From contig UQMV01000007.1 of NCBI GenBank assembly GCA_900542315.1, forward strand, positions 6,527-70,526: a DNA stretch of 64,000 nucleotides, read 5' to 3'. The position numbers were made by a program, and so were the translations under genes. Of the stretch, positions 1 to 8,004 are shown piece by piece. Numbering within the stretch: the stretch's first letter is position 1; every line of letters begins with the position of its first letter. A model generated the notes under the pieces. The model made no database searches and was not told where the DNA came from. It worked only from the letters and a program-made list of their open reading frames with translations. The DNA comes from an uncultured Collinsella sp. (GTDB lineage Bacteria > Actinomycetota > Coriobacteriia > Coriobacteriales > Coriobacteriaceae).

Positions 1-1574
1 AGCGTCTTCGTGAAGTGATCGAGCGAGATTCCCAGCGCCCCTTCCACGTCTGCGGCGACCTGATCGGAGACGCTCGAGGCAAACGGCAATTCGGAGGTCA
101 CGGCACCGAGGAGATGGGAGATTTGCTCCGCACAGGCAGACTTTCGCTTAGCCAGGCCGATGCCCGGCCACAACTGCAGGCAAATCTCCTGGGCCAGCAG
201 AAAAGCGACCTTCCTCGAAAGCTCGATGCCATAAGAAGAGCCTGCGTCGGCAAGGACCGCGCCCACGATGCGCTCGAAGGCGCGCGACCTCGAGGAGGTA
301 ACGCCGCGGCCGAAGATCAAGTGATCCTCAACGCCGCGCACAGCGGAGACAGCTTGCGAGACGAGCTCGGAGACAGAGAGCTCCCCGGCGCAGAATCGCT
401 CATCGAGAGAGCACAGGGCATCGAGCGCCTGCTCGACCGGCCCTGTGCTCTCGGCGGCATCTAGGGACGCGTCGATCAGAACGCCATCGTCGGGCTGTTG
501 ATCGATCTGCGCGGAGGAGAGGAGCCCGCTGGGAAGAAGATACGGGCGAACGACGACGTAGTCGCCCTCGCGATTGAGGAACGCTTTGGCGCAGCAGTTC
601 GTCACGCAGGCGCGCAAGCCGGCGATGTTATCGGAAAAGTCCGCGTTCACGAGGCAACGGTATGCGCCGCGGCTGATCTTCACATCAGAACCGATTCGGC
701 ACCCCTCGCTGCGCAGGAAGCTCAAGATGAGATCCTCGCGCTCCTCGGGGGTCCGCTCCTTGAGTGAGGGGACGCGGGCACAGATGGGCATTTTGCTGTA
801 GGCCGAGGAAACCTTCAGGTCATCGGCGGAAAGCGTCGTCGAAAGAACGAGGCGAGCGCGCGGCGCATCCTGGGAGGCATCGAGCCCGAGGGCCGTCGCA
901 AGGCAGTGCTCCATCGCAGAGGGAGAGAGTGCCTCGATGCCGTTGACAAAGACCACACCCCCGCGCGATTTCGCGATCGACTCGTCAAGAAGCCCGTTGA
1001 ACGAGGCGGCGTCCGGGACCCCGGCGCAGTCGATGCGCACATAGGAGGAGTCGCGGGACAGCAAGCCCTGGTTCTTGCCGTACTCGTACACAAGGCGAGA
1101 AAGGAAAGACTTACCGACACCCACGCCGCCGCTCAAGAGGATGGGCAGGCCAAACGGAGGGTACTGCACCGCAGCCTTGCACTGCTCGACAACGGAGCTG
1201 AGGCTCAGGTCGAAGCCCACGGCACGCGCGAAGTCACGGTGATCGGCGATTCCCGTCGCCTGGATGAGGTCGGCGAGCGAGGCGTACTCGCTTGCCGAGA
1301 GCTTTACCTGAAAACGCTTCTGGAACGCGCGGCGATGAAAATAACGGACAGGCCTGCCCGCCACCTTAACCACAAGGCCGGCGCGAACAAGGTCGTTGAG
1401 GTACTGGCTCGCCAGGCTCCTGGAGATGATGAGCGTCTCGGCGATATCGGAGGTGGACAGATGGGCAAGGTCGTCGAGCGAGACGGCAGAGGTGAGGGCC
1501 TCGAGATGCTCGAGAATCCTGTCCCTCATGTCGACGGGCTTCTTTGCCAAGCTGTCCTGTGTGGTCTTGTCCAT
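1..1574 (-). CDS. Sigma-54-activator-like AAA+ transcriptional regulator (3' truncated by window edge)
   Basis: The frame is open from an ATG at 1574 to the window edge (about 524 codons). The start follows an AGGAGG eight bases upstream. The first ~90 residues form a winged-helix-like region (SDIAETLIISRSLASQYLND). An AAA+ module follows with Walker A GGVGVGKS near residue 150. The layout resembles LevR/ManR-type regulators that control PTS sugar operons. Two things are odd. The GAFTGA loop that contacts sigma-54 is not visible, and the Walker B position reads VVFVNGIEAL, with Asn where Asp is expected. The last ~150 visible residues are helical and could be a PRD-type domain, but I could not confirm that. 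It may act as a ligand-controlled DNA-binding protein rather than a sigma-54 ATPase. The real C-terminus lies outside the window. Confidence 0.75.
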   Translation of the reverse strand, partial: MDKTTQDSLAKKPVDMRDRILEHLEALTSAVSLDDLAHLSTSDIAETLIISRSLASQYLNDLVRAGLVVKVAGRPVRYFHRRAFQKRFQVKLSASEYASLADLIQATGIADHRDFARAVGFDLSLSSVVEQCKAAVQYPPFGLPILLSGGVGVGKSFLSRLVYEYGKNQGLLSRDSSYVRIDCAGVPDAASFNGLLDESIAKSRGGVVFVNGIEALSPSAMEHCLATALGLDASQDAPRARLVLSTTLSADDLKVSSAYSKMPICARVPSLKERTPEEREDLILSFLRSEGCRIGSDVKISRGAYRCLVNADFSDNIAGLRACVTNCCAKAFLNREGDYVVVRPYLLPSGLLSSAQIDQQPDDGVLIDASLDAAESTGPVEQALDALCSLDERFCAGELSVSELVSQAVSAVRGVEDHLIFGRGVTSSRSRAFERIVGAVLADAGSSYGIELSRKVAFLLAQEICLQLWPGIGLAKRKSACAEQISHLLGAVTSELPFASSVSDQVAADVEGALGISLDHFTKT

Positions 1575-1702
1575 GACTTCTTACCTCCTCGTACAAGGAG
1601 TATAAGGGGAGAACAGAGAACGGAAGGGGGCGCGTGGGGGAATCAACAGCTCCGAGGAAAAGTCCACCACTTGAGGGGCAGAAAACAACGGCCATTGAAC
1701 AT

Positions 1703-1858
1703 TCAGGGCCGACGCTCAACACTTCGGCTCGACACTTCGCTTTGGAAAGGGCCCTGCGCGATGGTGCAGCCCTCCATCTCGCAGCACAGGTCGCCGAAGG
1801 TCGCGAGGATGCGCTCCTTCTGTTCCGCGGGCGAGACCGCTCGGTGGGCAAGGTCCTC
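1703..1858 (-). pseudogene. Remnant of a 5'-methylthioadenosine/SAH nucleosidase-like gene
   Basis: One minus-strand frame between a TGA at 1859-1861 and a TGA at 1703-1705 encodes about 51 residues. They include KERILATFGDLCCEMEGC, followed by TIAQ, which resembles the EMEGAAIAQ active-site segment of Pfs/MTA nucleosidases. There is no start codon or upstream domain, so this is an internal fragment of a decayed gene. The assignment rests on this one motif. Confidence 0.45.
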
Positions 1859-1891
1859 TCAAAAGGGGTCGTCCGACGCCGCAAGACCTCG

Positions 1892-2059
1892 ATGACCGAC
1901 TACCGCCTCGAGCAAGTGGCGGATTACCTCTGCACCATCGAACTTGCCTTGGTCAAGTACGAGGCCAAGGAGAACGGTGAGACGTACAACAAGTTCTTCG
2001 GAGGTATAGGCTCTTTCAAGAGGAACTGGCTCAAGCAAGCCCGCAGCAAGCGGATATAG
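1892..2059 (+). CDS. Possible short unknown ORF or gene fragment (55 aa)
   Basis: From the ATG at 1892 the plus strand reads a 55-residue protein with natural-looking composition (MTDYRLEQVADYLCTIELAL at the start, basic end KQARSKRI). No SD precedes it and the frame stays open upstream to 1634, so it may be the 3' end of a decayed gene. I do not recognise the family. It lies between a nucleosidase remnant and an accessory operon. Confidence 0.25.
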   Translation: MTDYRLEQVADYLCTIELALVKYEAKENGETYNKFFGGIGSFKRNWLKQARSKRI

Positions 2060-2301
2060 ATGGTTCCGCAGTCTCGCAGGGAGCGGTCGTCTCTCCTCCG
2101 GCCAGGGCCCCAAGCGACACGCTTCGAGCAGCGATAGCGAAACGCAAGCAACGGCGTCGCGGGCGCCTCGTGCGCCATAGTGTCCATGTGGTCATCTCCT
2201 ATCGTCTCAGCGTGGTAGCTGAAGATTCTAGACGCTGGCCACACCCCTTTTCCGGGGCGCCAACACCAACGTTTAGCACACAAGGAGTTTGACGAGATGG
2301 C

Positions 2302-2886
2302 TCAGCGAGTATTGAATCTATCCGCCCATGCAGCCACGTCGAATAACTCCAGATTGGGGTAACTGACCGTTTCGCCCGTTTCTTTAAGACAGGCCTCCGC
2401 GGCGTTGCACAGCGAGCTCGCGAGCGACGCCACATCAACGCGGAACGTCACGCTCTTAGTCGCACGCATCCCGCTCTTGGGCGACGACCAGGAAGAGCAG
2501 AGGGCGTTGCACCCGTGGAGGACAAGCTCGAACTTGTAGTCGTAGTCGAAGCTCTCGTCTTTCTCGGGAGCATCGACCGACACATCGTAGTCGCCTGAAT
2601 GCAACAGGGAGCACCGGAGCTTCCAGCACATCTTCCCATTAAAGATTTGACCTGGAATCGTTTCATCTTCGTTCGAGGGGTCTCCCGAAAACAGGAAGTC
2701 GTTTGCCACCCAGTCATCAAACCACTTCACATACTGCCGCCCCGCCGCTCTCTTCCCGTTATGAAGGACGAGATTGGGGTAAAGAAGCTGCCCCATGGCG
2801 TCGGGAATGGTAAGGGAAGACATAAGGGCTGGGATAAGGCAGTCTTTCTCAACCGCATTTCTAATCGATTCGACGAGTAGCTTCAT
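2302..2886 (-). CDS. HEPN-like hypothetical protein, possible RNase effector
   Basis: This 194-residue protein starts at the ATG at 2886, 28 bases after the stop of the upstream gene, so the two are probably co-transcribed. Residues near 110 read KLRCSLLHSGDYD. The R-x4-H core within a helix matches the catalytic signature of HEPN ribonucleases. The N-terminal part (IRNAVEKDCLIPALMSSLTI and following) looks helical and soluble, and no membrane segment is visible. HEPN proteins are common in toxin-antitoxin and phage defence modules, and here the partner resembles a nuclease. I do not recognise a named family. The RNase role is inferred from the motif and context only. Confidence 0.7.
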   Translation of the reverse strand: MKLLVESIRNAVEKDCLIPALMSSLTIPDAMGQLLYPNLVLHNGKRAAGRQYVKWFDDWVANDFLFSGDPSNEDETIPGQIFNGKMCWKLRCSLLHSGDYDVSVDAPEKDESFDYDYKFELVLHGCNALCSSWSSPKSGMRATKSVTFRVDVASLASSLCNAAEACLKETGETVSYPNLELFDVAAWADRFNTR

Positions 2887-2914
2887 TTCGATGCCTCAAA
2901 AAGTCTATGCGGTC

Positions 2915-4663
2915 TTATGCGAAGAAACGGCCGATCGGCCATGAGCCGAGCGTCGTTCGTGCCTCTTCGTCAAGTGACGCTCTGAGCGCAGAGGCCATGT
3001 CCGAGTCTCCGCGCAAGGCTGCTGCGCATGCTTTCGACAGCGCACTATCTGAATTCAGCTGGATTGCCATTAACTCAGATTTCTCCTCGCTAGTAAGATC
3101 TCGCTTTCGAGCGGCAATTTGATATCGATTTATCAGGGTTGCCTCTCGATCCGCAAAAGCTTCCAGGGCGTCTACGGTCATCTCGCAGCATTTCAGCAAC
3201 TCTTCCTTACAGCACGCATCTTGATCGTAGGCTGATAGCATTTCAAGCATCTTGTCGTTGACGTAGGCAGAGCTAACTTCGGTGACTGGATACTGCTTCA
3301 ACGTAGCGGCAAACACCTCGGCATCGATATTGGCAAGCCTCATATAGTCCTGCATCGTTTGGACGAACAGAGGCGCGACGACTACGGGGGCATTCCCCTC
3401 GCCCCGGAAGAACACCGAGACCGTCAGGTCATCCAGTCGAAGCCCATCGACCATTCGGTACATATCTTCAGATACTTGGTAAAACACGAGCTTAATCGGA
3501 TGGTTCCCCAGATTGATATATCCGAATCCGTTTTGCCGATCCTTGTAGTGGAGGGGTGCGTTCTCAACTAATCCCTTGTAAATTGTCTCGATGTTTCTTA
3601 AATCCTGAGTGGTCAACGCACTGATGTCGAGCTCTGGCTTGTAATGAAGAGCGTCGACAACCCGCTTGATAATCTCCAGCGACTGCAATCGACTCTCAAG
3701 GGCGTCGAGGTCGCCTCCGCTCAACTTGCACCCGCGAGCAAAGCCGCTTCCGTCTATGGAAAGCGTACCGGTTTGCATCAATGCGCGCATGAGGGCCAAC
3801 TCTTCCATGCGCTCGACAAGAGTTCCGGTCTCGCTGAGGGTGATTGTGTTGGTGGAGAGGCATATGTCGAAACCCCTGAAGAAAACGTGCTCGCCATTCT
3901 CATTTTCTCCGGCCATGACCACCGCATTTAGGGAAACATCACCAGAGCTGACGTCATGCCGAGACCCAATCGCGACGCCAACTATGTTTTCAAGCTTATT
4001 CAAGGGATACAGCTCTCCCCAGGGGCTCTTCCCGTAGATATACAGCCCGTTCCTGTATGGAGCCAAGCTTGCGGGCGACTCGCCCTCGAGCAGCTCGATT
4101 CCAAACTCGCACTCATCAAAGCAAAGGCCGGCGTCCTTAAATTCCTCGATTGTCTTGGGGGCGATGCCAGCGACTGCTCGCTGCTTTGCTCTGTCCTTGA
4201 CCGCCCTTCTGACAAGCCGCGTCAATTCCGCCGCGTCTGTTGGAAGCCGGTCGAAACGCAAAGAGATGCGCTCTTGTTGCTCCGGAATATCGGCCAGAAT
4301 CTTCTTTAGGTCATAGGGAAGCAAAAGTCTGTAGAAAACCTCCGCTGAACGAGCCTCGCTCCCACAGTAGACGTAAAAATAGATGCAGCCTCCAGCAATG
4401 TTGAGATAGTGCTTGAGGTCTGAAACTCGAACTTGCCGCTTAGGTCGGTCCGATTTTCTTTTCGAAGTGGTCCCCTTGACCTGAAGCGGCAACTGGCCTT
4501 CAACGGTCTCAATCGTGAAGGAAGAAGACGAGTAGACTTGCAGGTGCCCGTCGGTGCATTCGGTCTTGTCGTTCTCATCTATATACGCATAGACGCAAGC
4601 GACATCGCCGAAAGCCTGCTTGACAGCATTGACCGCGTTCTGCTCGATTTTGCGATTGTCCAA
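2915..4663 (-). CDS. DUF4365-like N-terminal nuclease domain protein, putative defence component
   Basis: The 582-residue protein starts at a TTG at 4663, preceded by AAGGAG. The N-terminal ~130 residues resemble the DUF4365 / PD-(D/E)XK nuclease fold: an early Glu (KIEQNAVNAVKQAF), an Asp in CTDGHLQVYSS, then LPLQVKGTTS, whose Gln-x-Lys strand fits the final catalytic element. The remaining ~450 residues are mixed alpha/beta with no motif I recognise and could serve sensing or oligomerisation. The HEPN-like gene follows 28 bases downstream. A nuclease-like protein paired with a HEPN protein in a decayed accessory region suggests phage or plasmid defence. That is inference. The protein family itself is uncharacterised to me. 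Confidence 0.72.
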   Translation of the reverse strand: MDNRKIEQNAVNAVKQAFGDVACVYAYIDENDKTECTDGHLQVYSSSSFTIETVEGQLPLQVKGTTSKRKSDRPKRQVRVSDLKHYLNIAGGCIYFYVYCGSEARSAEVFYRLLLPYDLKKILADIPEQQERISLRFDRLPTDAAELTRLVRRAVKDRAKQRAVAGIAPKTIEEFKDAGLCFDECEFGIELLEGESPASLAPYRNGLYIYGKSPWGELYPLNKLENIVGVAIGSRHDVSSGDVSLNAVVMAGENENGEHVFFRGFDICLSTNTITLSETGTLVERMEELALMRALMQTGTLSIDGSGFARGCKLSGGDLDALESRLQSLEIIKRVVDALHYKPELDISALTTQDLRNIETIYKGLVENAPLHYKDRQNGFGYINLGNHPIKLVFYQVSEDMYRMVDGLRLDDLTVSVFFRGEGNAPVVVAPLFVQTMQDYMRLANIDAEVFAATLKQYPVTEVSSAYVNDKMLEMLSAYDQDACCKEELLKCCEMTVDALEAFADREATLINRYQIAARKRDLTSEEKSELMAIQLNSDSALSKACAAALRGDSDMASALRASLDEEARTTLGSWPIGRFFA

Positions 4664-4752
4664 GCTTCTCCTTACTGTTTTAGATCGTCAGCAAACCGAT
4701 GTCAGGCATGTTTCTCACTTGACCTAACTGCCTCGCGATGAATCGCATGGCC

Positions 4753-6018
4753 CTAGAGGAAAAAGTCCCTCGCGCTCACGATGCGGATGCCGTCGATATC
4801 CGTGTCGTAGGAACCCTGCCTCACGACCACGATCTTCTCGTGGTTGTCTCGTATCGACTTCAGAGGGGCGATCTCTCGCTCCCTGGTCTCGCTTGCGAAC
4901 ATCTCGTCAGTCGCCTGCACGTAGAGCACGCGCCCATCCTTCGTCGCGACGAAGTCGACTTCCTTGCCATAGAGCTTGCCCACATGCACGCTCCATCCTT
5001 CGTAGAGCAGCTGGAGATACACGGCGTTCTCGAACAGGCGGCCAGTATCCGTGACCCTATAGCCGGCCATCCAGGTCCTGAAGCCGGTGTCGACGATGTA
5101 CTCCTTTGGGTTCGTCTTGAGGAGCGCCTTGCCGTGCAAATCGTAACGCGTGGCACGATAGAACAGGAAGGCCTCCTCAAGCGCACCCACATACGAGGAA
5201 ACGGTCTTGTTCGTGGTCTTCGGCCCCGCAGAAGTTAACGCGCCGGCGATTCGACTCGACGAGCACTCGTTGCCGATGTTGTCCGCCAGGAATTCGGCCA
5301 CATGGCGCAGCAGGGAAGGGTCAGTCACCGCACTTTTGCCCTTCCCGCGCTCACGGTTGACAATATCACGCACGGCGATGGCTTCGTAGACGCCGGACAT
5401 GTACGCCGAGTGCTGCGCCTGGGTCGTCGAGAGGGATGCGATGGCTGGCATGCCCCCGTACTCAAGGTAACGAGTAAGCATGTCGTCGAAGAGAACGGGA
5501 TCCCCCTCGGGAGTGAGAGCCACCGAAGTTCCCGATACGAACTCGATTCCGCAAAAGTCGGCGAACTCGGAGAAGGACAGGGGCAGCATCTTTACCTCTA
5601 CGTAGCGCCCGGAGAGATAGGTGGCCAGCTCGCTCGAGAGAAGATACGCATTCGAGCCCGTGAGGTAGATGTCGCAATCGAAGTCGACCCTCATTGCGTT
5701 GACCGCATCCTGCCAGCCATCGATTCTCTGGGGCTCGTCTATGAAAACGTAGGTGCGACCCTTGTCCGACAGGCGCCCGCGAACGTAATCATAAAGCTGG
5801 TCCTCCGTCTTGATGCCCGTACCCTTGCTTTCCAGGTTGACGCTCACAAAGCCGCGGCCAGCGACTCCCTCAGACTCGATGGTCATCCTAATTAGATCGA
5901 GAAGGCTCGACTTGCCGCACCTGCGCACGCCCGTGATCACCTTGATGAGGTCGGTGTCACGGAAGAGCATCGCCTCCTCGAGGTATCTATCGCGGTTCCT
6001 GAGTCTGCTACCCTTCAA
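4753..6018 (-). CDS. AAA+ ATPase of the AAA_14/DUF4143 family
   Basis: The 421-residue protein starts at a TTG at 6018 with GGAG seven bases upstream. Walker A is GVRRCGKSSLLDL near residue 31, and Walker B is RTYVFIDEPQ near residue 93. A sensor-like YLTGSNAYLLSSEL follows. The C-terminal DUF4143 part has the nuclease-like strand KEVDFVATKDGRVLYVQ. This family is very frequent in gut anaerobes and has no firmly established function; roles in toxin-antitoxin-like or nucleic-acid processes have been suggested. It appears complete, with its own 5' hairpin at 6025-6059. The adjacent defence-like operon lies downstream in the same direction after an 89-bp gap. A second intact member is at 55743-57107 and a fragment is at 7000-7269. 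Confidence 0.85.
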   Translation of the reverse strand: MKGSRLRNRDRYLEEAMLFRDTDLIKVITGVRRCGKSSLLDLIRMTIESEGVAGRGFVSVNLESKGTGIKTEDQLYDYVRGRLSDKGRTYVFIDEPQRIDGWQDAVNAMRVDFDCDIYLTGSNAYLLSSELATYLSGRYVEVKMLPLSFSEFADFCGIEFVSGTSVALTPEGDPVLFDDMLTRYLEYGGMPAIASLSTTQAQHSAYMSGVYEAIAVRDIVNRERGKGKSAVTDPSLLRHVAEFLADNIGNECSSSRIAGALTSAGPKTTNKTVSSYVGALEEAFLFYRATRYDLHGKALLKTNPKEYIVDTGFRTWMAGYRVTDTGRLFENAVYLQLLYEGWSVHVGKLYGKEVDFVATKDGRVLYVQATDEMFASETREREIAPLKSIRDNHEKIVVVRQGSYDTDIDGIRIVSARDFFL

Positions 6019-6024
6019 AAGCTG

Positions 6025-6059
6025 CTCCTAAAACTCGAATCTGGTTACACTTTTAGGAG
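6025..6059 (-). promoter_or_regulatory. Leader hairpin that includes the Shine-Dalgarno of the DUF4143 ATPase gene
   Basis: CTCCTAAAA (6025-6033) and TTTTAGGAG (6051-6059) are perfect 9-base inverted repeats. On the minus-strand transcript the second arm contains the AGGAG used by the TTG start at 6018, and the first arm is complementary to it. The RNA could therefore hide the ribosome site. A DNA-binding operator is an alternative reading. Confidence 0.6.
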
Positions 6060-6219
6060 TATCGTAACTCCACGCCACAAGATGAGCAAAGAGCGCACCT
6101 CGAGACGGATCGACCAAGGGGATTACGCACCTGCCGGGAGGCAGGGCAGCTTGCTCGATCGACGCGGACTACCAATTGATAAACCCCAAAAGCCGGACCG
6201 CACGGCGGCGCTCGTTTCG

Positions 6220-6408
6220 CTAAATCGGCTTGATGGGATGGCGAATCACGGTCTTGAGCTTCTCCGGCGCGTACTTGCGCGGGTCGGAGAGGTAAATCTC
6301 GTGACAGAGGCGGGATTCGGAGAAGTCGGGCGCATATCCCCGTTCCGCCGCAAATGCACGCATGGTGCCTATGATCGTCAGCTCGTCATCGTAAGGCCAG
6401 TATAGCAA
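6220..6408 (-). pseudogene. C-terminal fragment of a GyrI-like effector-binding domain protein
   Basis: The 62-residue frame ends with EIYLSDPRKYAPEKLKTVIR, the characteristic C-terminal signature of GyrI-like (AraC-associated) small-molecule-binding domains. The N-terminal ~100 residues expected for such a domain are missing, and the reading frame starts abruptly at MLYWPYDDELTI. It is best treated as a decayed gene. A LexA-box-like dyad lies 55 bases upstream of the fragment start. Confidence 0.6.
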
Positions 6409-6462
6409 TGGGCGCGGATTCGTAAGAAGCCGCGCCCATTGGCAAACACTATAGCATAGAAT

Positions 6463-6476
6463 CGAACGTCTGTTCT
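6463..6476. promoter_or_regulatory. LexA (SOS) box-like dyad
   Basis: CGAACGTCTGTTCT matches the Gram-positive SOS operator pattern CGAAC-N4-GTTCG except for the last base. It lies upstream of the minus-strand GyrI fragment, so the gene it once controlled may be lost. A chance match is possible. Confidence 0.35.
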
Positions 6477-6479
6477 ATT

Positions 6480-6999
6480 CCCACTCGGTGGTTATAGTTT
6501 TGCCGTCTCGTCACTCCAGTTGCACCCAGTTTTCGGCGGCATCTCGAAGTGAGTGCCGCTGAATGACGCGACGTCGCGTTTCATCGGCTTCGGGGACAAA
6601 AGCTGGGACAACTTCAAAAACCATTTTCAAACTCAGAGTATTGAGTTTTTATTTTTGTCCCAAGGGGCACGGAGAGCCGCCTTTGGAGGCTCGATATCGC
6701 CGAAAAACGCCCGTTTTGAAACTCAACCGCCTTTGAGCCTGCAAACCACCAGCTTCAACAGTAAGTGAGTCGACGCGGGTGGCTTACGAGCCGTTCACAA
6801 AACCGCAGGCCACAGGTCTTTGTCAACGATAAGCAAAGTGAATAGTCTCAGGTGGCTTGCCCATGAGTTGGCGTAAGCCTGTTTAGCAAAAGGCTAATCG
6901 GACACGACAGGCCGCCCGCATGGCGACGGCGTTTCCCGTGCGGGCACAAACAGCCCTGCGTGCCCTGTCGCGCGATATCCCAATGCGACGTTCAGAACC
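6480..6999. other. Intergenic stretch with no recognisable gene
   Basis: About 520 bases with no convincing coding frame. A 71-codon plus frame (6553-6768) lacks a clear SD and recognisable domains. The sequence has AT-rich patches around 6610-6660. Confidence 0.5.
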
Positions 7000-7269
7000 C
7001 TACCCGCCAAGCAGCCACCTCGCGAAATTCAGCACGAGCACGCCCTCCCGGGTATGGGGCTCATGCCTCGTGCGAGTGATGAGAATCTTCGGGAATGCAT
7101 CCCCGATGGATAGAATCGGCGCAATCTCCCTCTCGAGCGTCGAATCGGCGCCGATATCGTCGCTCACATACACTTTCCTTCCCGGTTTCGAAACTTGGAA
7201 GGCAGTATGCGCAAGGATGCGTCGAGGTGCGATCCCAGTCGTACCATGCCAGCAGAGATGTCGAGGCAC
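7000..7269 (-). pseudogene. C-terminal remnant of a DUF4143-family ATPase
   Basis: The frame ends with DAFPKILITRTRHEPHTREG and a terminal LNFARWLLGG. This is the layout at the end of many AAA_14/DUF4143 proteins, where YPKYVLS-type residues precede a GI...WLL terminus. Similarity is convincing from about 7215 downwards. The ATPase domain and most of DUF4143 are absent, so this is a truncated leftover. Confidence 0.55.
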
Positions 7270-7835
7270 ATTCGTTCATGCTGCAATGCGGGCATCGGAG
7301 ATGAAAAACAGCCCGTCGGGTAGTCATGGGCGTGCGGGAGCCCGCATCAGTAACCTGCCTCCTCGGTTGTCCCTTCTTTGCATGGTCGTCTACATAAAGG
7401 AGGAACCAGCCATGCAGATCAGCATGCTTGCCCTTCTTGGGTCACGGACCGGGGAGGCGAGGGCCTCCGTCGGGACCGCCCCGAGCAACCGGCATATCCA
7501 AGGAATGACAAGGCTCGATCGCTGTGCTGGTCAGGATGCCGAAGCGGGCCGTCCGCCAATCGGAATGCGGGTCAGGATGCTGCAACGTGATTCCAGCTGC
7601 AGGATACGGCTCCTTTGCGGTTGCCGCAAAACCTGCTGGCAACATTCTTACTATCCGAATGATGTACGCATCCCTTGGGATCGTTTCGCCTGACCAGGGC
7701 CATCTTCAGCGCCTCATCGGCCAGCTCGGCAGGCGCCTCTTCCACGCGTAATAGCCCTGGCGGGTCACCTATGCAACCAAAGATACAAAAGGAATCGAAT
7801 GGCCAGAGAGGATTGCCCTTTCCGATGGTCGATTC
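7270..7835. other. Degenerate stretch with an orphan ribosome-binding site
   Basis: At 7396-7403 an AAGGAGGA sits nine bases before an ATG (7412), opening a 93-codon plus frame to 7693 (MQISMLALLGSRTGEAR at the start). The remainder has poor protein composition and no domain I recognise, and another frame (7524-7751) competes with it. I read the area as a decayed gene between the ATPase remnant and the resistance operon. Confidence 0.25.
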
Positions 7836-7865
7836 TTGACAGGCAAACTCAAGCCTCGTTAATAT
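7836..7865 (+). promoter_or_regulatory. Sigma-70-type promoter of the mef/msr-like operon
   Basis: TTGACA (7836-7841) and TAATAT (7860-7865) are separated by 18 bases. A start near 7872 would give a short leader that contains the candidate leader peptide and terminator. Confidence 0.7.
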
Positions 7866-7905
7866 TACATGGTTTGCCAGACCGAATTAACAAAGGAGGG
7901 GTGTC

Positions 7906-7941
7906 GTGGTTGGTCTTTTCCGCACGTGGATGAGCGCCTAG
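7906..7941 (+). CDS. Candidate 11-codon leader peptide upstream of the exporter gene
   Basis: AAAGGAGG (7892-7899) lies six bases before a GTG at 7906. The frame encodes MVGLFRTWMSA and stops at 7939-7941. A strong SD serving only 11 codons, placed between a promoter and a terminator hairpin ahead of a drug exporter, is the classical layout of antibiotic-responsive attenuators in the erm/mef/msr genes. The last two sense codons (AGC GCC, 7933-7938) form one arm of an alternative hairpin. Confidence 0.6.
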   Translation: MVGLFRTWMSA

Positions 7942-7976
7942 AAAGCGGCGCTGTTGTGGCGTCGCGCTGTTTTTCT
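7933..7976 (+). terminator. Terminator/antiterminator pair (attenuator) before the exporter gene
   Basis: GCGGCGC (7945-7951) pairs with GCGTCGC (7959-7965, one G-U) ahead of a T tract at 7970-7976. AGCGCC (7933-7938) can instead pair with GGCGCT (7947-7952), which takes up one terminator arm. A ribosome stalled early in the leader peptide would leave 7933-7938 free and allow read-through. Induction by macrolides is inference. Confidence 0.55.
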
Positions 7977-8004
7977 GCACGCCATTTCACGATTGGACAT
8001 AACC

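Noticed and set aside
906..1895. Long plus-strand ORF opposite the regulator
   Set aside because: Arg/Gly-rich shadow with no domain; the minus frame has a clear SD and AAA+ motifs.
7061..7327. Minus ORF of 88 codons overlapping the DUF4143 remnant
   Set aside because: Cys/Arg-rich composition; the neighbouring frame carries the recognisable C-terminus.
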